A DNA stretch of 64,000 bases from Sulfurovum sp. Lineage in GTDB: Bacteria; Campylobacterota; Campylobacteria; Campylobacterales; Sulfurovaceae. Every line of letters begins with the position of its first letter. Within the stretch, counting starts at the first letter, position 1. Shown here piece after piece: positions 1-8,931 of the stretch. The stretch lies in NCBI GenBank assembly GCA_027049035.1, contig JALTVI010000024.1:1-64000 (forward strand), read 5' to 3'. A program made the translations under genes and the position numbers. The notes under the pieces are model-generated. The model made no database searches and was not told where the DNA came from. It worked only from the letters and a program-made list of their open reading frames with translations.

Positions 1-27
1 GGGGACAACACCCTACGGGATGTATGA
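1..27 (+). CDS. 3' end of an upstream gene (partial)
   Basis: The first 24 bases read as an open frame encoding GDNTLRDV and ending in TGA at 25-27. This stop overlaps the ATG of the next gene at 24 as ATGA, the overlap typical of translationally coupled genes and seen repeatedly in this cluster. The fragment is too short to identify. By position it could be another cobalamin or corrinoid transport gene. Confidence 0.4.
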   Translation, partial: GDNTLRDV

Positions 28-854
28 TGAATTTGAAACTAATACTACTGCTTTTATTGACACTTCATATCTATGCCAACGAGCGCATTGTCACCCTCTC
101 CCCTGCCATCAACGAGATTGTCTTTGCGCTCGGTGCGGGCAATGAAGTGGTAGGCAATACCCTCTACAGCACCTACCCCAAAGCAGCCCGCTCCCTGCCG
201 AAAGTCGGTGGATACTTCTCTCCCGATCTGGAGAAAATCGTGGCACTGCGTCCTACGCTGGTGCTGATGCAGCCCAACAACCGTGCACTTGCCAAACGGC
301 TGCAGCGTCTTGGCATCGATACCATAACCGTACGCATCGACCGTCTTCCCCACATCGAGCAGGCGATCACGCTACTTGGAAAACGTCTTGGGCACACGAA
401 AGAGGCAGATAAAATCACCCATGCCATTGCCGATGCACTTGCCAACACCAAGGGTATCGTCAAGGGCAAAAAGATCCTCATCGTTTTTGGCTACAACCGT
501 ATCATCAAAGGCAACATCTTTGTAGCGGGGCAGAACCTCTACTTCGACGACATCATCAACGCGTCGGGCAACACCAATGCGCTGCACTCCACACGCAAAG
601 GACAGCCGGTGCTCAGTCGTGAGAACATTATCGCACTCAACCCGGATATTGTCATTGTGCTGGCACACGATCTGGACAGAAAGCACCTTGCAAAAGAAGA
701 TGTCATCGCGCCGTGGCGCACACTGCCCGTTACCGCAGCCAAAAAAGGCGATATTTACCTCATCGACAAAGACTACAGCGGGATTCCAAGCAACAGGCTG
801 GTTTACTTTTTAAAAGATTTCAGGGAGATACTGCATGCCGCTGCACATCACTGA
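24..854 (+). CDS. Periplasmic corrinoid (or siderophore) binding protein, BtuF-like
   Basis: A 276-residue protein with an N-terminal signal sequence (about residues 1-18, Leu-rich core) and the class III periplasmic binding fold typical of BtuF/FepB proteins: RIVTLSPAINEIVFALGAG near the mature N-terminus, the SPDLEKIVALRPTLVL segment, and a long backbone helix between two lobes. It should capture the ligand in the periplasm and hand it to the ABC transporter encoded by the next two genes, with which it overlaps. Cobalamin or cobinamide is the likely ligand because late cobalamin genes follow. Fe-siderophore or heme cannot be excluded from sequence alone. An adjacent second ATG at 27 is an alternative start. 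Confidence 0.8.
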   Translation: MMNLKLILLLLLTLHIYANERIVTLSPAINEIVFALGAGNEVVGNTLYSTYPKAARSLPKVGGYFSPDLEKIVALRPTLVLMQPNNRALAKRLQRLGIDTITVRIDRLPHIEQAITLLGKRLGHTKEADKITHAIADALANTKGIVKGKKILIVFGYNRIIKGNIFVAGQNLYFDDIINASGNTNALHSTRKGQPVLSRENIIALNPDIVIVLAHDLDRKHLAKEDVIAPWRTLPVTAAKKGDIYLIDKDYSGIPSNRLVYFLKDFREILHAAAHH

Positions 855-1533
855 CTATAGTGACGAGATACTTCACAACATCTCTTTTGGGCTTGAAGCA
901 GGCAGCCACCTGTGCATCCTCGGTGCTAACGGTGCAGGCAAAACGACCCTTGCCAAGGTACTCTGCGGACTCATTGACTCTGATGCTGTCACCATAGACG
1001 GCAAATCACTTCGCCATCTGCACGGCACTGCACGTGCCAAAGCGGTCAACTACATCCCCTCCAAACTGGAGATATTTGATGCCCATATGCGTGTAGAGGA
1101 GCTGCTGGCACTGAGCCACTTTGACACGGCACTGCATATTGGTGACGCACTGGAGAGGCTGCAGATCACACATCTTCAAGATCACCCCTGCCAAACACTC
1201 AGCTCGGGAGAATCACAACTGGTACTTTCTGCTTCAGCTCTGCTGCACAGTGCACGCCACACCCTCTTTGATGAACCCACTGCCAACCTCGATCCAATGC
1301 GGATGCGAACGCTTTTTCACCTGCTTGCAGACGATGCCGTTTTACAAAGCAAAATCGTCATCACACACAATCTCGAACTTGCCTACAAACTGGGCTTTGA
1401 CATCCTCTATCTTGAAGCGGGTCATATACGCTTTCATGGCAGTGCCGAGCGCTTTTTTGCCCAGTCACAGCTCGATACTCTCTACCACGGCAGTGTGAAA
1501 AATCTTGGTGATCATGTAGTGGTGTCGCTATGA
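835..1533 (+). CDS. ABC transporter ATPase, BtuD/FecE-like
   Basis: A 232-residue nucleotide-binding subunit with Walker A GANGAGKTT, signature LSSGESQL (an SGE variant of LSGGQ) and Walker B-type HTLFDEPTANLDP, followed by the switch histidine in VITHN. It energises the permease encoded immediately downstream. Its ATG lies inside the end of the binding-protein gene (20-base overlap), preceded by AGGGAG. The stop overlaps the permease ATG as ATGA. At 232 residues it is slightly shorter than typical BtuD/FecE proteins (about 250). It acts on the cytoplasmic face of the inner membrane. Confidence 0.85.
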   Translation: MPLHITDYSDEILHNISFGLEAGSHLCILGANGAGKTTLAKVLCGLIDSDAVTIDGKSLRHLHGTARAKAVNYIPSKLEIFDAHMRVEELLALSHFDTALHIGDALERLQITHLQDHPCQTLSSGESQLVLSASALLHSARHTLFDEPTANLDPMRMRTLFHLLADDAVLQSKIVITHNLELAYKLGFDILYLEAGHIRFHGSAERFFAQSQLDTLYHGSVKNLGDHVVVSL

Positions 1534-2468
1534 AAACACTTGTTCTTCTTGCCTCTTTGTCGTTGCTTGTTGCCGCACCCTTCTTCGGGCAGATCGATCT
1601 ACCCATCGATGAACTGCTGCAGCCTCACAGTATGGCACATCAGGTCTTTATGCAGATACGCCTGCCGCGTGTACTGCTGGCATTTCTGGTCGGCGGCATC
1701 CTCTCACTGGGTGGACTGGTCTTTCAGGTGGTCTTTCGCAACCCCATGAGTACCCCCTACACCCTTGGTGTTGCCAGCGGTGCCACTCTCTTTACCGCCA
1801 TCGCCATCATCGTAGGGCTGGGTGCCTACAGCCCGCTTTTTGCCTTTGTCGGGGCGATGATGACGGTACTGATACTCTTTGCCGTCGCCTCCCGCTTTGG
1901 AGGATACGACCCTACAGCACTCCTGCTGGTGGGCATCGCGCTTGGGTTTTTCTATGCTGCGGCACTCATGGTGATGTACGCCCTCTCAACCTTGCAGGAG
2001 AGTTACGAAATTTTGCGCTTTACCATGGGCAGTCTGGACATCGTAGGCTTTGGACAGATCGGCATCCTTGCCGCTGCCGCTGCACTGCTTCTACTTATGA
2101 TGCGCTACTACAAAGAGGCATTCAAAGCACTACTTGTCTCTTACGAGTTCGCCTTTTTACAGGGCATCCATGTCAAAAAACTCAGCTACACCCTGCTCTT
2201 TGCTGTCTCTGTCGCTGTGGGTGCAGCGGTAAGCCTGACTGGACCCATCGGCTTTGTGGGCCTTATCATCCCCCATATGCTTGCCACACTCTACCAGCAA
2301 AGTGCGGAAAAACTGCTTGTACCAAGCTTTTTTTACGGCGGTGTTTTTCTGGTGCTGTGTGACCTCATCGCCCGCTCTTTGGCAGATGCGACGCTGCCTA
2401 TTGGTGTAGTCACTTCGTTTGTGGGTGCACCGTTTTTTATCTATCTGTTGTTACGGAAGAGGAAGTAG
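1530..2468 (+). CDS. ABC transporter permease, BtuC/FecCD family
   Basis: A 312-residue polytopic inner-membrane protein of the FecCD family. It shows RLPRVLLAFLVGGILSLGG near the N-terminus, the PYTLGVASGATL segment and the conserved GPIGFVGLIIPH motif near residue 238. It forms the translocation channel for the ligand delivered by the upstream binding protein. It completes a three-gene uptake operon with overlapping reading frames. Its stop codon TAG (2466-2468) lies inside the left arm of a palindromic repeat element, which separates this operon from the cobT promoter. Confidence 0.87.
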   Translation: MKTLVLLASLSLLVAAPFFGQIDLPIDELLQPHSMAHQVFMQIRLPRVLLAFLVGGILSLGGLVFQVVFRNPMSTPYTLGVASGATLFTAIAIIVGLGAYSPLFAFVGAMMTVLILFAVASRFGGYDPTALLLVGIALGFFYAAALMVMYALSTLQESYEILRFTMGSLDIVGFGQIGILAAAAALLLLMMRYYKEAFKALLVSYEFAFLQGIHVKKLSYTLLFAVSVAVGAAVSLTGPIGFVGLIIPHMLATLYQQSAEKLLVPSFFYGGVFLVLCDLIARSLADATLPIGVVTSFVGAPFFIYLLLRKRK

Positions 2469-2557
2469 GGTGCGATATTTCGCACCGTTTACGCGTAAAC
2501 TGATAGGGAACGCTGTTTTGTCATAACGGTTTGAAGGTGCGTAATTACGCACCCTAC
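2465..2557. repeat. REP-like element with two palindromes and inverted ends
   Basis: The ends GTAGGGTGCG (2465-2474) and CGCACCCTAC (2548-2557) are perfect inverted repeats. Each end is part of an internal palindrome: GGTGCGATATTTCGCACC at 2469-2486, and the perfect 18-mer GGTGCGTAATTACGCACC at 2536-2553. This twin-hairpin layout is typical of REP/BIME-type intergenic elements. It contains the stop codon of the preceding permease gene and may also act as a transcript-end structure. No other copy is present in this window. Confidence 0.75.
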
Positions 2558-2577
2558 GCGACAATATTTATGATCGT

Positions 2578-2583
2578 TATAAT
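2578..2583 (+). promoter_or_regulatory. -10 box of the cobT operon
   Basis: TATAAT lies 51 bases upstream of the cobT ATG and just after the REP-like element. This suggests the late cobalamin operon has its own promoter rather than depending only on read-through from the uptake operon. No convincing -35 is visible. Confidence 0.5.
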
Positions 2584-2633
2584 TGAGAGAAAAAAACAAT
2601 ACTATACATCACAATAAGGAGAAAATAAAAACC

Positions 2634-3695
2634 ATGCTACACCCCATCATCGGAACATTAGATACCATCAAAACCCTACAAGGCAAATCAGCCACCTTCA
2701 TGCTCGCTATGAGCAACACTGCCACCGCTGACATCCCCGGCATCACGCAGGCTGGCATCCCGGGGATGCTGCACCTCACACCTGTACTCGATGCGGAGTT
2801 CCTGACCACCGGTGCGGTACATTCGCTCGAAAATATTGCCGAAACTCCCAAGGGTGTCCCCACCCCGGCACTCATTACCCGTGCGGTACATCTGCTCAAG
2901 CCCTTTTCGCACATAAAACTGCTCGATTTGGGGCTGAGGGTCACCCCCAAAACCGATGCGATGATACACCGCTTCGACATTCCGCCAAGCGGGAACATTG
3001 CTGAAGATTGTGACATCGATGCCAAAACGGTTTTTGAAAAAGGCATTGCTTTCGGGCAAAGCTACGATCTGCAAGACGACTACCTCATCCTCGCTGAGTC
3101 TGTCCCTTCAGGCACCACCACAGCAACCGCTACGGCACTGGCGCTTGGGTACGATGCACGCAACTGTTTTAGTTCAAGCTTCAAAAATGTCCCTGACGAC
3201 ATCCGACAAACGACCATAGACAAAGCACTCTCACGCATTGAAGATGCGGAGGATATCTTCTCCAAGCTTGGAAAAGTCAGCGACAACATGCTGCTCTTTG
3301 TCGCCGGCTTCCTGATTGGTGTAGACAACCGTTTCCCTGTTATACTTGCCGGGGGTACCCAGATGGCAGCAGCCCTGCTTGTAGCCGATGCCATCACACA
3401 GCACTACCCAGAGTACCGCCCACAAAACTTACTAAACCCCATGCTTGCCACCACCAAATGGGTCACCGATGATACCCACTCCGACATCGCCTCCCTGCTT
3501 GCCATGCCTGACTTTGCTGTCGAAGCCTGCTACAGTGACTTTGACTTCACCAAAGCCACACACCCTGCCCTCAAACTTTATGATGAAGGTGAAGCCAAAG
3601 AGGGTGTGGGTGCCGGTGGTGCGTTGACATACGGTATGATGAATGGGTTGACGAAAGAAGAAATTACGACGCAGGTGGAGAGGTTCTTAAATTAA
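2634..3695 (+). CDS. cobT: Nicotinate-nucleotide--dimethylbenzimidazole phosphoribosyltransferase, CobT-like
   Basis: A 353-residue protein resembling the TIGR00303-type CobT branch. It carries the phosphate-binding segment AESVPSGTTTATATALALGY in the middle and a Gly-rich C-terminal GVGAGGALTYGMMNG. CobT activates the lower-ligand base of cobalamin as its ribotide (alpha-ribazole 5'-phosphate). I chose ATG 2634, preceded by AAGGAG at 2616-2621. The frame stays open upstream to a TTG at 2583, but those 17 residues lie within the promoter region. It is the first gene of the late cobalamin operon. The stop TAA falls inside the first unit of a heptameric TTAGAAA array. Confidence 0.85.
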   Translation: MLHPIIGTLDTIKTLQGKSATFMLAMSNTATADIPGITQAGIPGMLHLTPVLDAEFLTTGAVHSLENIAETPKGVPTPALITRAVHLLKPFSHIKLLDLGLRVTPKTDAMIHRFDIPPSGNIAEDCDIDAKTVFEKGIAFGQSYDLQDDYLILAESVPSGTTTATATALALGYDARNCFSSSFKNVPDDIRQTTIDKALSRIEDAEDIFSKLGKVSDNMLLFVAGFLIGVDNRFPVILAGGTQMAAALLVADAITQHYPEYRPQNLLNPMLATTKWVTDDTHSDIASLLAMPDFAVEACYSDFDFTKATHPALKLYDEGEAKEGVGAGGALTYGMMNGLTKEEITTQVERFLN

Positions 3696-3719
3696 AAATT
3701 AGAAATTAGAAATTAGAAA
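3692..3719 (+). repeat. Heptameric tandem array (TTAGAAA)
   Basis: Four consecutive 7-base units: one TTAAAAA and three TTAGAAA. The cobT stop codon (3693-3695) is part of the first unit. The same unit recurs after nirA at 49915-49928. It belongs to a class of 7-bp-period arrays found directly behind several genes in this window. Confidence 0.8.
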
Positions 3720-3748
3720 AGTACAATTCATCTTCTGAAAGGAACGGT

Positions 3749-4243
3749 ATGAAAATCCTTTATTATGGTGGTCAAAAGTCCGGAAAAAGTTTTTTGGCTG
3801 AACGAAAAGCACTGGAACTGGCAAACGATATCAAGCCCTGCTACATCGCCACCTACGACAACAGCTACAATGATATCGAGATGCACGCACGCATCGAGAC
3901 GCACCGCGAACAGCGAGAAGATCGTTTTCTCTCCATCGAAGAGCCGCTACATCCGAGCCATCATATCCAAACGGGCGGCACCTACCTCATCGACTGTATG
4001 AGCATGTGGCTGCTCAATACGTTGGAACAGCCCATGGAAACGCTCATACAAGAGATAGAGAGCATGTGTGCCAAAAACGCACACATCGTCTTCGTCCTCA
4101 ACGACGTATCAAGCGGCATCATCCCAATAGATACTGTTAGCCGGAAATATGTCGATCGCAGCGGTATCGTCGGGCAGAAGCTTGCCGCTTTGTGCGACGA
4201 AGTGTATCAAGTAAAACTCGGAATTCCTGTGAGGCTCAAATGA
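3749..4243 (+). CDS. cobU: Adenosylcobinamide kinase / guanylyltransferase
   Basis: A 164-residue CobU/CobP-type enzyme. The P-loop is GGQKSGKS at residues 7-14, followed by the characteristic CYIATYDN and HARIETHREQR segments that hold the guanylylated histidine region, then YLIDCMSMWLLN. It phosphorylates adenosylcobinamide and then transfers GMP to give adenosylcobinamide-GDP, the substrate of CobS. It is a little shorter than the typical 170-180 residues. AAAGGAA precedes the ATG. Its stop overlaps the next ATG as ATGA (4240-4243), indicating coupling. Confidence 0.9.
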   Translation: MKILYYGGQKSGKSFLAERKALELANDIKPCYIATYDNSYNDIEMHARIETHREQREDRFLSIEEPLHPSHHIQTGGTYLIDCMSMWLLNTLEQPMETLIQEIESMCAKNAHIVFVLNDVSSGIIPIDTVSRKYVDRSGIVGQKLAALCDEVYQVKLGIPVRLK

Positions 4244-5262
4244 CCCCGTTTCAACACGGCGGCGATATCGTCGCATTCGCCAAACGCTGCAACTGCACAC
4301 CCGAAGAGGTGATCGATCTCTCCTCCAATATTAATTTCGTCAAGCCAAAAACCAATGTAGATTTCAACCGACTCGATATTGCTTCTTACCCCAATAATGA
4401 TATCCTGCAACATGCTGTCGCATCACACTATGGTGTAATACCTTGGGAGACGGCACTCTTTGGAGGTGCATCGGCGGCTATCTATGCACTCTTTGCCTAT
4501 CTGCGGTACCACGCCACCAAAGCGCCCCGTTACATTGTACTCTATGACCCGCTCTATCTGGAGTATAAAAGAGCAGCAACACTCTATGGATTTAAAACGA
4601 TACACATCAACCGATTTACGGCACTTGACAAAGAAGTACCTCCCAATGCACTTATCATTTTTGTCAATCCTGCTACACCTGATGGATTAACCTATCCTAT
4701 GATACCGCTGCTTGAAAGGTGGATAGCAAAAGGGGGTCATATTCTTATCGATGAGTCTTTTCTGGAGTTCACTCAAGCCCCCTCTCTTGTACATTATCTC
4801 AAAGAGTATCCAAAACTCTGGATACTCAAGTCAATGACCAAATTTTTCGGTGCAGCAGGAGTACGGATAGGAGCATTATTCTCAGACGCTGCCAACATCG
4901 CGGCACTCACCGCTACTTTACCGCCGTGGCGACTCAGCACTTTTGATAGTGCCTATATTCTTGAATCACTTAAAGATAAATCATTTTCTAAACGATCACA
5001 ACAAGCAAACTGTGAAACAAAAGAGGCATTGATAACACTCTTGGACGCAAGCCCAATTATAGCACAGCGTTACAAAGGAGAGGCAAACTTTGTATTGGCA
5101 AAGCTCCATACCTCCGCAAAAAGACTGCAAAAAGCACTTCTGCCTTATCGCACACTCATCCGTGACTGCAGCAATTTTGACGGGCTTGACGGGTATCATG
5201 TACGTATTGCAGTCAAAGAGGTCGAGAAGTTTGAGGGATTACGGGAAGTGTTAAATGCATAA
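4240..5262 (+). CDS. cobD: Threonine-phosphate decarboxylase-like aminotransferase (CobD/CobC family)
   Basis: A 340-residue PLP-dependent fold-type I protein. It starts TPFQHGGDIVAFAKR, the usual N-terminus of cobalamin-cluster aminotransferases, followed by DLSSNIN. The PLP lysine lies in ILKSMTKFFGAAGVRIG, and the substrate arginine is probably in GYHVRIAVK near the C-terminus. It would produce (R)-1-amino-2-propanol phosphate, the linker of the nucleotide loop, from L-threonine phosphate. An upstream in-frame start at 4192 lies inside cobU, so the coupled ATG at 4240 is preferred. The name follows Salmonella usage; Pseudomonas calls the homologue cobC. Confidence 0.87.
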   Translation: MTPFQHGGDIVAFAKRCNCTPEEVIDLSSNINFVKPKTNVDFNRLDIASYPNNDILQHAVASHYGVIPWETALFGGASAAIYALFAYLRYHATKAPRYIVLYDPLYLEYKRAATLYGFKTIHINRFTALDKEVPPNALIIFVNPATPDGLTYPMIPLLERWIAKGGHILIDESFLEFTQAPSLVHYLKEYPKLWILKSMTKFFGAAGVRIGALFSDAANIAALTATLPPWRLSTFDSAYILESLKDKSFSKRSQQANCETKEALITLLDASPIIAQRYKGEANFVLAKLHTSAKRLQKALLPYRTLIRDCSNFDGLDGYHVRIAVKEVEKFEGLREVLNA

Positions 5263-6583
5263 CCTCTCCATCTTTGGCACAAGCTCCGATGCGGGTAAAA
5301 GTACGCTCACATGGATCATCGGGCGATTGCTGCAAAAAGAAGGCTACAGCGTCGCGCCCTTCAAAGCCCAAAACGTCTCCAACAACGCCCACGTCGCAGA
5401 CGACGGCAGCGAGATCTCCGTTGCGCAACACTTTCAGGCAAAAGCGCTCCGCGTGCCCACTTCCTGGCACAACAACCCCGTTTTGCTCAAATCGGGAAGA
5501 GGCAACGCCGCATCGGTCATCGTGCGGGGCAAGCATCTCAGCGACAAAGAAGTAGGCGACTATTTCCGCGACATCGACACGCTTAAACCCGCCGTCAAAG
5601 AAGCCTTCGCCTACCTCGAAGCACGCTACGACATCGTCGTCGCCGAAGGCGCGGGTTCACCGGTAGAGCTCAACCTAATGGAAAAGGATCTTTCCAATAT
5701 TTTTATCGCTAATGAATTCAAAACAAAAATCCTCCTCGTTGCCGATATCGAAAAAGGCGGCGTTTTCGCCTCAATTTACGGTGTCTATCATCTTTTGCCC
5801 AAAGCGTTGCGACGCAATGTCATCGGGGTGATCATCAACAAATTCAGAGGCGACAGGCGCTTTTTCGACGAAGGTATGCGCATCATCGAAGAGGAGTTTG
5901 GCATCCCCGTGCTTGGCGTGCTGCCGTATGAACCTTTTAACCTCGGCTTTGAAGACTCCCAAAGCCTGCAACACTACACACAGGACTGTACCCGTGCCAC
6001 CCGCCGCGTTGCCGTCATTGCCTACCCCGCCATGAGCAACTACACCGACTTCGAGCCGCTTTTGGCAGATGAGGATGTCTGCGTCACCTTTATTAAGCAC
6101 AACCGTCCGCTTAAAGCGTTCGACTGTGTCATTCTCCCCGGATCCAAACGGGTTTTTGAGGATCTTGCGTGGCTTGAAAAGACGGGGCTCAGGCAACGTA
6201 TCTTTGAAGCCCACCGCCAAAAGCAGACTCACATCGTAGGTATCTGCGGCGGTTTTGAGATGCTCCATCAAACTATCATCGATGAAAAGGGCATCGAAGC
6301 ATCCACCCCCAAAAGGCTAAAAGGTCTGGGGTTTATTAAGGGAGAGATACACTTCCAAAAAGAGAAGATACTCCAAAAAATGGGCGACACTTACGAGATA
6401 CATCACGGCATCTCCAGCACCTACCCTAACGGTTACAAAGATGCCTATATCTATGGTACTTTCAAACACGGGCTTTTTATCGATGATGTGTTTAGAAAGT
6501 ATGAAGCAAAACGCATTGAGCAGTTTGCTGAACAAATGCATCATTACCTTGATGGTGAGAGGCTGCTCAATGCTCTTCGCTGA
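5255..6583 (+). CDS. cobQ: Cobyric acid synthase
   Basis: A 442-residue amidotransferase that amidates carboxylates b, d, e and g of the corrin ring. The N-terminal dethiobiotin-synthetase-like ATPase shows GTSSDAGKST, PFKAQNVSNNAHV, NPVLLKSGRG and EGAGSPVELNL. The C-terminal class I glutaminase shows the nucleophile in VGICGGFEML and the catalytic His in YGTFKHGLF. It is about 40-60 residues shorter than typical CobQ/CbiP proteins (about 485-505). The missing length appears to be in the C-terminal half, and all catalytic motifs remain. It overlaps cobD by 8 bases and cbiB by 14. Confidence 0.92.
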   Translation: MHNLSIFGTSSDAGKSTLTWIIGRLLQKEGYSVAPFKAQNVSNNAHVADDGSEISVAQHFQAKALRVPTSWHNNPVLLKSGRGNAASVIVRGKHLSDKEVGDYFRDIDTLKPAVKEAFAYLEARYDIVVAEGAGSPVELNLMEKDLSNIFIANEFKTKILLVADIEKGGVFASIYGVYHLLPKALRRNVIGVIINKFRGDRRFFDEGMRIIEEEFGIPVLGVLPYEPFNLGFEDSQSLQHYTQDCTRATRRVAVIAYPAMSNYTDFEPLLADEDVCVTFIKHNRPLKAFDCVILPGSKRVFEDLAWLEKTGLRQRIFEAHRQKQTHIVGICGGFEMLHQTIIDEKGIEASTPKRLKGLGFIKGEIHFQKEKILQKMGDTYEIHHGISSTYPNGYKDAYIYGTFKHGLFIDDVFRKYEAKRIEQFAEQMHHYLDGERLLNALR

Positions 6584-7496
6584 AATCGCACTCATCGCCT
6601 ATGTCACCGATCGGCTTCTGGGGGAGTTTCACTTCATTCGACACCCTGTAATCCTAATGGGAGATTATATCCAATGGTTTGAAAAATATTTTTACAAAGA
6701 CAGTATTTTCAGAGGAGTACTTCTGTCCCTCTCTCTCATCACCGTTACGCTGCTTATTATCTACATTATCACCTATATGATCCATTCTCTCCTGCCTCCT
6801 GATTCCTACCTCCTGCCTATTCTATACGGTATCATCGCATCTACGACCATCGCTTCAAAAATGCTTTATGATTCGGTCAAAGACATTCTCACCCATCCGC
6901 ATCACATCAAATATCTCGTCAGCCGCGACACGAAAAGTCTGAGCCAAGCAGAGATCAACAAAGCCGCCGTCGAAACCTACGCCGAAAACCTCTCCGACGG
7001 CGTCATCGCCCCGCTCTTTTGGCTACTGCTTTTGGGACTGCCCGGTGCCTTTGTCTACAAAGCGGTCAATACCCTCGATTCGATGGTCGGCTACCGTACC
7101 CCGCGCTATAAAAAGTTCGGCAAAGCCTCCGCCCACCTTGATGACCTGCTCAACTACATCCCCGCCCGTATCACCGCCCTGCTCATCCTTCTCTTATCTC
7201 CGAAACTTTATAGATCCGCCATCTCCTGCCCGCTACGCTCTACCCTCTTGCACCAAGCCTCCCACCACGACAGCCCCAACGCCGGCTATCCTATCACCGC
7301 CATGGCATTAGCGCTCGGCATTCGCCTCGGCGGTCCTACGCGATATTTCGGGAAAATGAAGGAGAAGGCATATTTTGGTGTGGGTAGAGAGGATATTACG
7401 ACGGAGGATATTCGCTGTGCGTTGGCGTTTCGCAATCGGGTGGATATAGTGATTTTAGGTGGAATAATCATCTATCTGATCATTTTCTTAGCCTAA
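6570..7496 (+). CDS. cbiB: Adenosylcobinamide-phosphate synthase, CbiB
   Basis: A 308-residue polytopic membrane protein that joins the aminopropanol linker to cobyric acid. Family segments include AYVTDRLLGEFHFIRHPVILMG at the N-terminus, SRDTKSLSQAEINKAAVET, AENLSDGVIAPLFW and KAVNTLDSMVGYRTPRY. I chose ATG 6570, inside the end of cobQ, because translation from there begins with the family N-terminus; the upstream in-frame codons fall within cobQ. Next in the pathway order should be cobS, but an AT-rich insertion separates the two. Confidence 0.9.
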   Translation: MLFAEIALIAYVTDRLLGEFHFIRHPVILMGDYIQWFEKYFYKDSIFRGVLLSLSLITVTLLIIYIITYMIHSLLPPDSYLLPILYGIIASTTIASKMLYDSVKDILTHPHHIKYLVSRDTKSLSQAEINKAAVETYAENLSDGVIAPLFWLLLLGLPGAFVYKAVNTLDSMVGYRTPRYKKFGKASAHLDDLLNYIPARITALLILLLSPKLYRSAISCPLRSTLLHQASHHDSPNAGYPITAMALALGIRLGGPTRYFGKMKEKAYFGVGREDITTEDIRCALAFRNRVDIVILGGIIIYLIIFLA

Positions 7497-7514
7497 GTAT
7501 GAATTTAGATAATC

Positions 7515-7537
7515 TATCTCAAAACAACTCTGAGATA
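7515..7537. other. Small inverted repeat behind cbiB
   Basis: TATCTCA and TGAGATA form a perfect 7-bp stem with a 9-base loop just after cbiB, at the left edge of the AT-rich insertion. There is no T-run, so a terminator role is uncertain. It may mark the boundary of the inserted segment. Confidence 0.3.
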
Positions 7538-7604
7538 AGATAGTTTACAGAATCAAGAAAAAAAAGAGCTTGGCAACTAACTTTATGTTTTAAGGATTAT
7601 TCCA

Positions 7605-8855
7605 ATGAAGATAGATTTTCAATCATTTCAACTTAAATTATTAAAATTTTCAAAATATAAAATCTTTGAGGCTGAAGGCAATGAAATAACTTGTAAAGAT
7701 GCCATTAATAAATTAAAGAAACTAAGAAAGAAAGGTGATGAAAAACAAAAATATATCACAACTTTTATCATTTTTGACGAAAAAATTATTAAACGAATAG
7801 ATGAAAGACTCGATAAGTTTACCTTATCTCCATTTTATGCATATGAAATAACGAAAGATAAGTTTAAGATCTTATCGTACTGTTTTGACATATCTGACAA
7901 AAATGCAAAAAATAAATACCATACATTTTTAGCAACAGTAAGCCAAGAAGAAATCAAATGTAAACTTAAAGATGATTTCAGTTTTATAAAACAATACATT
8001 TCACCATTTATCTTTTTATTTACTGGACTTATTTTGTTCTTCACCTATTTAGGCTTTTCTGAATATGGAATTCCCGATAGTTATATTGCAGATATTGCTA
8101 GTATATCATTTTTAATAATTGCTTCCATTATATTCACTTTAATAGTTGTAATAGTATCTATATCAATTGCTTTTTATTTATTAATACCTTTAATTTTATG
8201 TGAAATATTTGGATGTAGTTGGCAAATATTGATTATTGGTAGTGGTATTTATCTATTTTTATTTTTTACTGTTTTAAGAATAAAAAAACCTTTACTTGTA
8301 AGTCAAATAAATACTCTTTGGATAGATTTTATTCGGTCGTTATCAATTGTCATTGGAGTCATCATAATATTTATTTTTGTTTTTTTAATTAGCCAAAGTA
8401 TCCTTTCCAGTTTAATAAAAAATACCAATTTCAATAATAAAACAGCTTATGAATTTATTATGAGTGTTTATTTCTCAAACTACTCTGGGTATCCAAAAAT
8501 ACTCACTAAAAATGAAAAAACATATTATTTACCGGTAAAAGATAATAGATACTATTATCTATATGATGTAGAAGAAGTAAAAAAGAACTACTTTAATCTA
8601 TTATTAAAAAATTATAAAAATAAATTAGATCAGATTTGCTATAGTAAACAAAATAAATTAGAATTTATTCATAGCTATATTCTTGATAATCCATATATCA
8701 AACCTAAACGTTTAAAGGAGCAAATTCCAATCAATACTAAAGATGTAGATATTCATATTGAGGACTTTGATATGTCCAAATTGATTACGCTAAATGACAT
8801 AAATGTATCACTATGTCAAAAAGTTATTAAAAAGCAAACTTCTGAGTCTAAATAA
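7605..8855 (+). CDS. Unrecognised AT-rich membrane protein
   Basis: A 416-residue protein with no motif I recognise. Residues about 1-130 are soluble and very rich in Lys, Ile and Phe. Several membrane segments follow: one near YISPFIFLFTGLILFFTYLG, a long hydrophobic run with about three passes, and one near SIVIGVIIIFIFVFLI. A soluble C-terminal region of about 140 residues with many Tyr, Asn and Lys completes it. Codon use is strikingly AT-rich compared with both neighbouring cobalamin genes, which points to horizontal acquisition. AAGGAT precedes the ATG. It interrupts the cbiB-cobS gene order and is flanked on the right by a degenerate copy of a dispersed inverted-repeat element. No function is proposed. 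Confidence 0.7.
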   Translation: MKIDFQSFQLKLLKFSKYKIFEAEGNEITCKDAINKLKKLRKKGDEKQKYITTFIIFDEKIIKRIDERLDKFTLSPFYAYEITKDKFKILSYCFDISDKNAKNKYHTFLATVSQEEIKCKLKDDFSFIKQYISPFIFLFTGLILFFTYLGFSEYGIPDSYIADIASISFLIIASIIFTLIVVIVSISIAFYLLIPLILCEIFGCSWQILIIGSGIYLFLFFTVLRIKKPLLVSQINTLWIDFIRSLSIVIGVIIIFIFVFLISQSILSSLIKNTNFNNKTAYEFIMSVYFSNYSGYPKILTKNEKTYYLPVKDNRYYYLYDVEEVKKNYFNLLLKNYKNKLDQICYSKQNKLEFIHSYILDNPYIKPKRLKEQIPINTKDVDIHIEDFDMSKLITLNDINVSLCQKVIKKQTSESK

Positions 8856-8866
8856 TTATTAATCAA

Positions 8867-8931
8867 CTCGCTCTCATGCTTCTGTGTAGGAGTGTATGCA
8901 TATTTAACTCATTCCAAAATGTGGGAACGAG
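8867..8931. repeat. Degenerate copy of a MITE-like inverted repeat
   Basis: It begins CTCGCTCTCATGCTTCTG and continues GGAGTGTATGCAT, and ends ATGTGGGAACGAG. Read on the opposite strand it matches the intact element at 46268-46364 (GTTCCCACGC at one end; GCATACACTCC and GAGCGAG at the other). The hairpin stems have decayed. It lies between the AT-rich gene and cobS, so it could mark how the foreign gene arrived. Confidence 0.6.

Noticed and set aside
24-2468. Calling the uptake operon an iron-siderophore transporter
   Set aside because: The families cannot be separated by sequence alone, but the directly following cobalamin genes make corrinoid uptake more likely. Iron is kept as an alternative.
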